Source: Lachnospiraceae bacterium (GTDB lineage: Bacteria > Bacillota > Clostridia > Lachnospirales > Lachnospiraceae). From it: a DNA stretch of 64,000 nucleotides. Of this stretch, positions 59,634-64,000 are shown in pieces (within the stretch, counting starts at the first letter, position 1; the number at the start of each line of letters is the position of its first letter). Location: assembly GCA_910575105.1 (NCBI GenBank), contig CAJTDK010000001.1:1-64000 (forward strand). Direction: 5' to 3'. Both the position numbers and the translations under genes were made by a program. Under the pieces are notes generated by a model. It did no database searches. It was given only the letters and a program-made list of their open reading frames with translations, and had not been told where the DNA came from.

Positions 59634-60512
59634 TCAGTACCTCCTCTTACTTTTTAACTCCTCATACATCTCCTTATAGCTGTCATAGCGCACGGCGGCG
59701 ATCTCTCCGCCCAAAACGCTCTTTTTTACGGCACAGTCCGGCTCGTGGGTGTGGCTGCACCCGTCAAAACGGCACGCACCTTCATATTTCCCAAATTCAG
59801 GAAAAAAATATTTCAGCTCTTCTTTTTCAAAATCGCTGATATACAAAGAACTAAATCCCGGCGTATCCATGATATAAGAACTGCCGTCGATGGGAAACAG
59901 CTGTGAATGCCTTGTGGTATGCTTCCCCCGTTCAATCTTGCGGCTGATATCGCCAGTCTCCATCCTCGCCTCAGGCTGGAGCACATTGATGATCGACGAC
60001 TTTCCCACGCCGGACGGTCCGGCGATCGCCGTTGTCTTTCCCTTAAGCAGCTCCTTTACCTGCCCGATATTGTGCTGCTTAAGAGCGCTCGTAAAAACGC
60101 ACGGATACCCGCAGCCCGAATAGATCCTTTCCAGCGCTCCTATCTGGGTATCGTCTGCAATATCCTCTTTATTAAAACACAGAATGACCGGAATGCGCCT
60201 GCTTTCCATCGTCACAAGAAAGCGGTCCAGCAGGTTAAAATGAGGACTCGGCCTTGTAATGGAAAATACGACTAACGCCTGGTCAATATTGGCCACTGCC
60301 GGACGGACCAACTCATTCTTTCTCGGCAGCACCTTGACGATATTGCCGGTCTTTTCCTCCTCGTCGATTACTTCGATGAGGACATCATCTCCCACAAGCG
60401 GCTTGATCTTTTCCTTGCGGAATATTCCTTTTGCCTTACATTCATAAACACCGGATCCCACTACATGAATGTAGTAGAATCCGGCAATTCCTTTTACAAT
60501 TTTCCCCTGCAT
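59634..60512 (-). CDS. rsgA: ribosome small-subunit assembly GTPase RsgA
   Basis: A 292-aa circularly permuted GTPase: N-terminal OB fold (MQGKIVKGIAGFYYIHV), the NKED-type G4 (LCFNKEDI) before G1 (AGPSGVGKSSIINVL), G3 DTPGF, and the C-terminal zinc knuckle CRFDGCSHTHEPDC. It helps late 30S maturation. ATG 60512 has GGAG eight nt upstream, inside the end of prkC. Confidence 0.94.
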   Translation of the reverse strand: MQGKIVKGIAGFYYIHVVGSGVYECKAKGIFRKEKIKPLVGDDVLIEVIDEEEKTGNIVKVLPRKNELVRPAVANIDQALVVFSITRPSPHFNLLDRFLVTMESRRIPVILCFNKEDIADDTQIGALERIYSGCGYPCVFTSALKQHNIGQVKELLKGKTTAIAGPSGVGKSSIINVLQPEARMETGDISRKIERGKHTTRHSQLFPIDGSSYIMDTPGFSSLYISDFEKEELKYFFPEFGKYEGACRFDGCSHTHEPDCAVKKSVLGGEIAAVRYDSYKEMYEELKSKRRY

Positions 60513-60513
60513 A

Positions 60514-62619
60514 CTACTGCTCCGGGTCACTATTGGGGTCCGACGGGTCGTCTGCGCTGGGATCATCCTGAACATCCGGATCCGGCTCTGGTTCACGTAT
60601 TCCGCCGCTGATCCATATGGTGATCTTCGTCCCCTTTTTCACGCTCTTTCCGGCGGAGGACCATCTGCTCACCTTTCCGACAGCTTCTTCGCTCTCTTCC
60701 TCCCCGCCGTTCACCGCCACAAGACCGTAGCTCTCTAACAGCGCTTTCGCCTGCTGGTAAGTCTTCCCGCTGAGGTTCGGGACCGTAACCTTCTCCTCCG
60801 GTTTCTTTCCGTTGCTGACCGTGATCTTGATCGATGTGCCGGGCGATACTCTCTTCCCGCCCTGGATGCTCTGGGAAACAACCTTTCCCTTCGCTACTTT
60901 ATCGTCATATTCATATCTCACTTCTTCAATGACCAAGCCCGCTGAGATCAGCTCTTTCTGCGCAGTCTCATCACTCTTTCCGACTACATTCGGCACAGTC
61001 TTTTTCTCGGAGCCTTTGCTCACTGTCATGACGATCTCAGCACCCTCTGCCGCCTCTGTGCCGGCATCCGGCGTCGTGCGGATAACCTCTCCGGCTTTGT
61101 AGCTGTCGTCATATTCGGCCTCGGAAGTCCCAACCTTAAATCCGGCGTCCTCCAGCTCCTTCTGCGCTTCGTCCTCATCCTTCCCGGTCACATCCGGGAC
61201 AACCTTAGTCTTTTTGGCGATACCGGAGCTTACGACGACTTCGATGGTCGTATTCTTCTTAACCTTCTCACCCTCTTCCGGGTTCTGCTTTATGATCTTC
61301 CCTTCCTCATACTGGTCAGACTCTTCGCTTCCGACTACCTTAATGCCAAGCTTCTTGTTCAGAATGTCCTGCGCTTCCTCCTCGGTCTTGCCTAAAAGCT
61401 TTGGAACCTGGACTTCTTCGGCCTCTTCATCCTCCACAAGCTTATCTTCCCCGAAAGACGAGAAGACGCCTGCCGCCTTCCCAATCGCAAATATTACAAT
61501 AAAAAGGATAATCACGACCACAACAGCAGTCAGAACCTTCATCACCTTCTGCATGCCCGGATTTACATCCTCGTCATCCTTCCTCCGGCGTCCTTTATTG
61601 TCAAAATCATCATACTCATCATCATAACCGCCGCCGTAATCCGTATCGTACCCATCGTCTCCGTACCGGTAATTATTATAATCATTATCCTCGTATTCAT
61701 CGTCTTCGTCATAATTGCTGCGGATATCGTCAAGCTCTTCATCCGTGATGATCACGGTATCCGCATTGCGAAGCGGCGGGATCACGACAAAATCGCCGTC
61801 CGGATCCGCAAGCGACCTCTTAAGATCCCGGATCAGATCATCCGTATTCGCGTAGCGTCTCTCCCCGTTCTTCTGGGTACACTTTAAGATGATCTGCTCT
61901 AGGCTGTACGGAATATCCTCCACATATTCTGACGGAGGCGTTATCTCCTCCTGAAGATGCTTGATCGCTATGGATACCGTAGAGTCCCCTTCAAAGGGCA
62001 GCTTTCCTGTGGCCATTTCAAAGAGAGTGATACCCATGGAGTAGATATCACTTTTGGCATCGCTAAAGCCCCCTCTTGCCTGCTCCGGCGACGTATAATG
62101 CACAGATCCCATGGCATTGGAGCTGACCGTATGTGACGTGGTCGCTTTTGCAATACCAAAGTCCGTAACCTTTACCTTACCGTCCTTGGAAATGATAATA
62201 TTCTGCGGCTTGATGTCCCTGTGGATGATATTCGCCGCGTGGGCCGCGCCGATACCGGTACACATCTGTATCGCGATGCTGATGATCTCCTTGTGGGACA
62301 GCCTTCCCTTTCTCTTGATATATTCCTTCAGCGTAATCCCTTCTACCAACTCCATTACCATATAGTAAAGCCCGCGGTCTTCCCCTGCATCGTAGACATT
62401 CACTATATTGGGATTGCCGAGTCCTGCGGCTGCGCGCGCCTCCGAACGGAATTTGCGCACAAAATTGTCGTCCTCACGGTACTCCTTTTTCAGAACCTTA
62501 ACCGCAACATAGCGGTTCAGCATAGTGTCCTTTGCTTTATACACATCTGCCATACCGCCCGCCCCGACCTTGCTCAGCACTTCATAGCGTTTTCCAAGTA
62601 CAATTCCACCCTTTACCAT
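60514..62619 (-). CDS. prkC: PASTA-domain Ser/Thr protein kinase (PrkC/Stk1 type)
   Basis: A 701-aa membrane kinase. Kinase domain (1-275): VGAGGMADVYKAKD, AVKVLKKEY, HRDIKPQNIII catalytic loop, DFGIA and a Thr/Ser-rich activation loop (TTSHTVSSNAMGSVHYTSPEQA). Then an Asp/Tyr-rich juxtamembrane stretch (about 295-350), one membrane helix (VVVVIILFIVIFAIG, about 370-390), and four extracellular PASTA repeats that bind muropeptides or lipid II, then an acidic tail. It governs wall growth, germination and stress. It overlaps prpC by 7 nt. Confidence 0.94.
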   Translation of the reverse strand: MVKGGIVLGKRYEVLSKVGAGGMADVYKAKDTMLNRYVAVKVLKKEYREDDNFVRKFRSEARAAAGLGNPNIVNVYDAGEDRGLYYMVMELVEGITLKEYIKRKGRLSHKEIISIAIQMCTGIGAAHAANIIHRDIKPQNIIISKDGKVKVTDFGIAKATTSHTVSSNAMGSVHYTSPEQARGGFSDAKSDIYSMGITLFEMATGKLPFEGDSTVSIAIKHLQEEITPPSEYVEDIPYSLEQIILKCTQKNGERRYANTDDLIRDLKRSLADPDGDFVVIPPLRNADTVIITDEELDDIRSNYDEDDEYEDNDYNNYRYGDDGYDTDYGGGYDDEYDDFDNKGRRRKDDEDVNPGMQKVMKVLTAVVVVIILFIVIFAIGKAAGVFSSFGEDKLVEDEEAEEVQVPKLLGKTEEEAQDILNKKLGIKVVGSEESDQYEEGKIIKQNPEEGEKVKKNTTIEVVVSSGIAKKTKVVPDVTGKDEDEAQKELEDAGFKVGTSEAEYDDSYKAGEVIRTTPDAGTEAAEGAEIVMTVSKGSEKKTVPNVVGKSDETAQKELISAGLVIEEVRYEYDDKVAKGKVVSQSIQGGKRVSPGTSIKITVSNGKKPEEKVTVPNLSGKTYQQAKALLESYGLVAVNGGEEESEEAVGKVSRWSSAGKSVKKGTKITIWISGGIREPEPDPDVQDDPSADDPSDPNSDPEQ

Positions 62620-63356
62620 ACACTCACCTCATCGACCAGCGGTTCAGCCATAACAACCCCTATATTATCTCTGCCGCCATTACTGTTAGCTTTCTCTATC
62701 AATGTCAGAACGGCCTCCACAATATCCCTGGCGCCTTTGACTATATCGAACATATCCTCATCCTCGACCATATTACTCAGCCCGTCCGTGCACATCAGGA
62801 TGATATCGCCCTTTTTCAGACGGTATTCGTAAATGTCGGCCTCCACGCCTTCCTTTACTCCCATGGCTCTTGTAATGATATTCTTATCCGGATGATTCTT
62901 CGCTTCCTCCGCCTTGATGCCTCCAAGCCTGACCATCTCTTCCACAAGAGAATGATCTTTGGAGATTTGGCGTATCTTATCATTGATCAGATAGAGACGG
63001 CTGTCTCCCACATTGGAAAAATACAGTGTATTCCCGATCACGGTAGCTGCCACCAGCGTCGTCCCCATACCTTCCAGCTTAATATCTGTATTCGCTGCTT
63101 TGATCAGTTCATGGTTCGCAATGCCCACTACGTGCAGAAGAATGTCCGCCGGTTTGTCTAACGCCGTCTTCTTAAGCTCCCTGCATAATACCTCCACTGT
63201 ATATTTGGACGCAAAATCACCTGCCTTGTGTCCGCCCATACCATCGGCAACCACAAGGAGATTCGGAAACGGCCCTATGGGCTCATCCGTCACATATACG
63301 AAATCCTGATTGACTTCCCTTCTTCTTCCCACATCGGTCATTGCATATATCTTCAT
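62613..63356 (-). CDS. prpC: PP2C-type protein phosphatase (PrpC/Stp1 type)
   Basis: A 247-aa metal-dependent phosphatase: TDVGRRREVNQDFVYV, VVADGMGGHKAGDFASKY (metal-binding Asp and Gly), YFSNVGDSRLYLI, ITRAMGVKEG, MCTDGLSNMV and GGRDNIGVV. It reverses PrkC phosphorylation. It is directly downstream of rlmN with no gap and directly upstream of prkC. Confidence 0.94.
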   Translation of the reverse strand: MKIYAMTDVGRRREVNQDFVYVTDEPIGPFPNLLVVADGMGGHKAGDFASKYTVEVLCRELKKTALDKPADILLHVVGIANHELIKAANTDIKLEGMGTTLVAATVIGNTLYFSNVGDSRLYLINDKIRQISKDHSLVEEMVRLGGIKAEEAKNHPDKNIITRAMGVKEGVEADIYEYRLKKGDIILMCTDGLSNMVEDEDMFDIVKGARDIVEAVLTLIEKANSNGGRDNIGVVMAEPLVDEVSVW

Positions 63357-64000
63357 CTATTTCTCCTTCTTGGTATCAGCATATCGTCTTCTAAGCTGAC
63401 CGCAGGCTCCGTCAATGTCCGAGCCTCTCTCCCTTCTAATAGTAACATTTATTCCGTTTTTTTCAAGTTTATTTTTAAAAGCAAGGGCATTTTTCCTGTC
63501 CGGCCGCTCAAAGTCCCGCTCTTCCACCGGGTTGACCGGGATCAGATTCAGATGGCAGTTACGTCTGGAAAGCAGCGCTGTAAGCTCTCTTACGTCCTCC
63601 GGCCCGTCATTGACACCCTTGACCAGACTGTATTCAAAAGTGGGGCGCCGCCCTGTCTTTTCAAAATAATCATCACACGCCGCCATCACCTCTGAAAGTT
63701 CATACCTGTTCGCCACCGGCATCAACGCCCTGCGCTTCTCCTGATTGGACGCATGCAAAGAAAGGGCGAGGGTAATCTGTAATCCCTCCCCGGCCAGCCT
63801 TTTTATCTCCGGTACGATCCCGCAGGTGGATGCTGTGATATTTCTCTGGCTGATGTGAAGGCCGTGTTCATCACTGATCATCCGCACAAATTGCAGGAAA
63901 TTGTCATAATTATCCAGCGGCTCTCCTGTGCCCATGACCACAACATTGGAAATCCGTTCTCCGATAAGCTTTTGGATACGGTAGATCTGCCCCAGCATCT
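63357..64000 (-). CDS. rlmN: 23S rRNA (adenine2503-C2)-methyltransferase RlmN, C-terminal part
   Basis: The last about 213 residues of RlmN; the 5' end with the radical SAM CX3CX2C motif lies beyond the window. Visible: VVVMGTGEPLDNYDNFLQFVRMI, ITASTCGIVPEIKRL, LALSLHASNQEKRRALMPV, YSLVKGVND, NLIPVNPVEERDF and the catalytic-Cys end GSDIDGACGQLRRRY. It methylates A2503 of 23S rRNA and A37 of some tRNAs. First visible gene of the rlmN-prpC-prkC cluster. Confidence 0.94.
   Translation of the reverse strand, partial: MLGQIYRIQKLIGERISNVVVMGTGEPLDNYDNFLQFVRMISDEHGLHISQRNITASTCGIVPEIKRLAGEGLQITLALSLHASNQEKRRALMPVANRYELSEVMAACDDYFEKTGRRPTFEYSLVKGVNDGPEDVRELTALLSRRNCHLNLIPVNPVEERDFERPDRKNALAFKNKLEKNGINVTIRRERGSDIDGACGQLRRRYADTKKEK

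Overview
The window looks like a chromosome segment of a spore-forming, anaerobic, gut-type Firmicute, most likely Lachnospiraceae / Clostridium cluster XIVa. Reasons: AGGAGG-type ribosome binding sites throughout, a four-subunit pyruvate:ferredoxin oxidoreductase (porC-D-A-B), BclA/BclB-type collagen-like surface proteins, a Tn1549-like integrative element, and the Clostridia gene order rlmN-prpC-prkC-rsgA-rpe-thiN. The species call is inference; no rRNA or tRNA gene was recognised.

Region 1 (about 1-18730): a decayed Tn1549-type integrative conjugative element. Its transfer genes survive only as pieces: the C-terminus of the large helicase/methylase, the TOPRIM primase-like protein, DpnD/PcfM, DUF3789, MobC, a relaxase cut off after its catalytic domain, a frameshifted VirD4/TcpA coupling protein, and a chimeric remnant made of three pieces (Maff2, the lysozyme part of CwlT and the last residues of CwlT). 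Two cargo blocks remain: an AT-rich block (1.8-4.6 kb: PhzF, NTF2-like, C_GCAxxG_C_C and small proteins) and a block of regulator/enzyme pairs (8.9-15.5 kb: MerR/SDR, XRE, HxlR/nitroreductase, HxlR/amidohydrolase pseudogene, HxlR/two radical SAM proteins). An ABC-F ribosome-protection gene follows, with a leader holding two small ORFs and two terminators. The element ends at a sigma-like gene fused to a broken ISAs1 transposase.

Region 2 (19.2-30.3 kb): AIM24-like protein; a divergent AraC regulator and a GH13 glucosidase / ABC sugar importer operon; the por operon; then a small graveyard with an antitoxin, a PIN-toxin pseudogene, an IS200 TnpA tail, a structured GC-rich stretch and a DDE transposase tail.

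Region 3 (30.3-42.2 kb, all minus strand): a ten-gene surface-glycan operon. It runs cytidylyltransferase, CDP-glycerol transferase-like, GT2, radical SAM, GT2, FkbM methyltransferase, radical SAM, aldo/keto reductase, GT2, pyruvyl transferase. Two 11-nt poly-G tracts lie at the 5' ends of the FkbM and pyruvyl-transferase genes; the first puts FkbM out of frame, so glycan decoration is probably phase variable.

Region 4 (42.2-49.9 kb): a TnpB homologue that lacks the RuvC catalytic residues, with a structured downstream region; a tyrosine recombinase flanked by inverted core sites and carrying an outward promoter (a probable inverton); and two collagen-like proteins with a glycosyltransferase between them. 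The segment is bounded by 28-bp inverted repeats.

Region 5 (49.9-64 kb): MATE exporter with a divergent MerR/GyrI-like regulator, a secreted GH25 muramidase, a two-component system, lgt, ychF, and the thiN-rpe-rsgA-prkC-prpC-rlmN housekeeping cluster.
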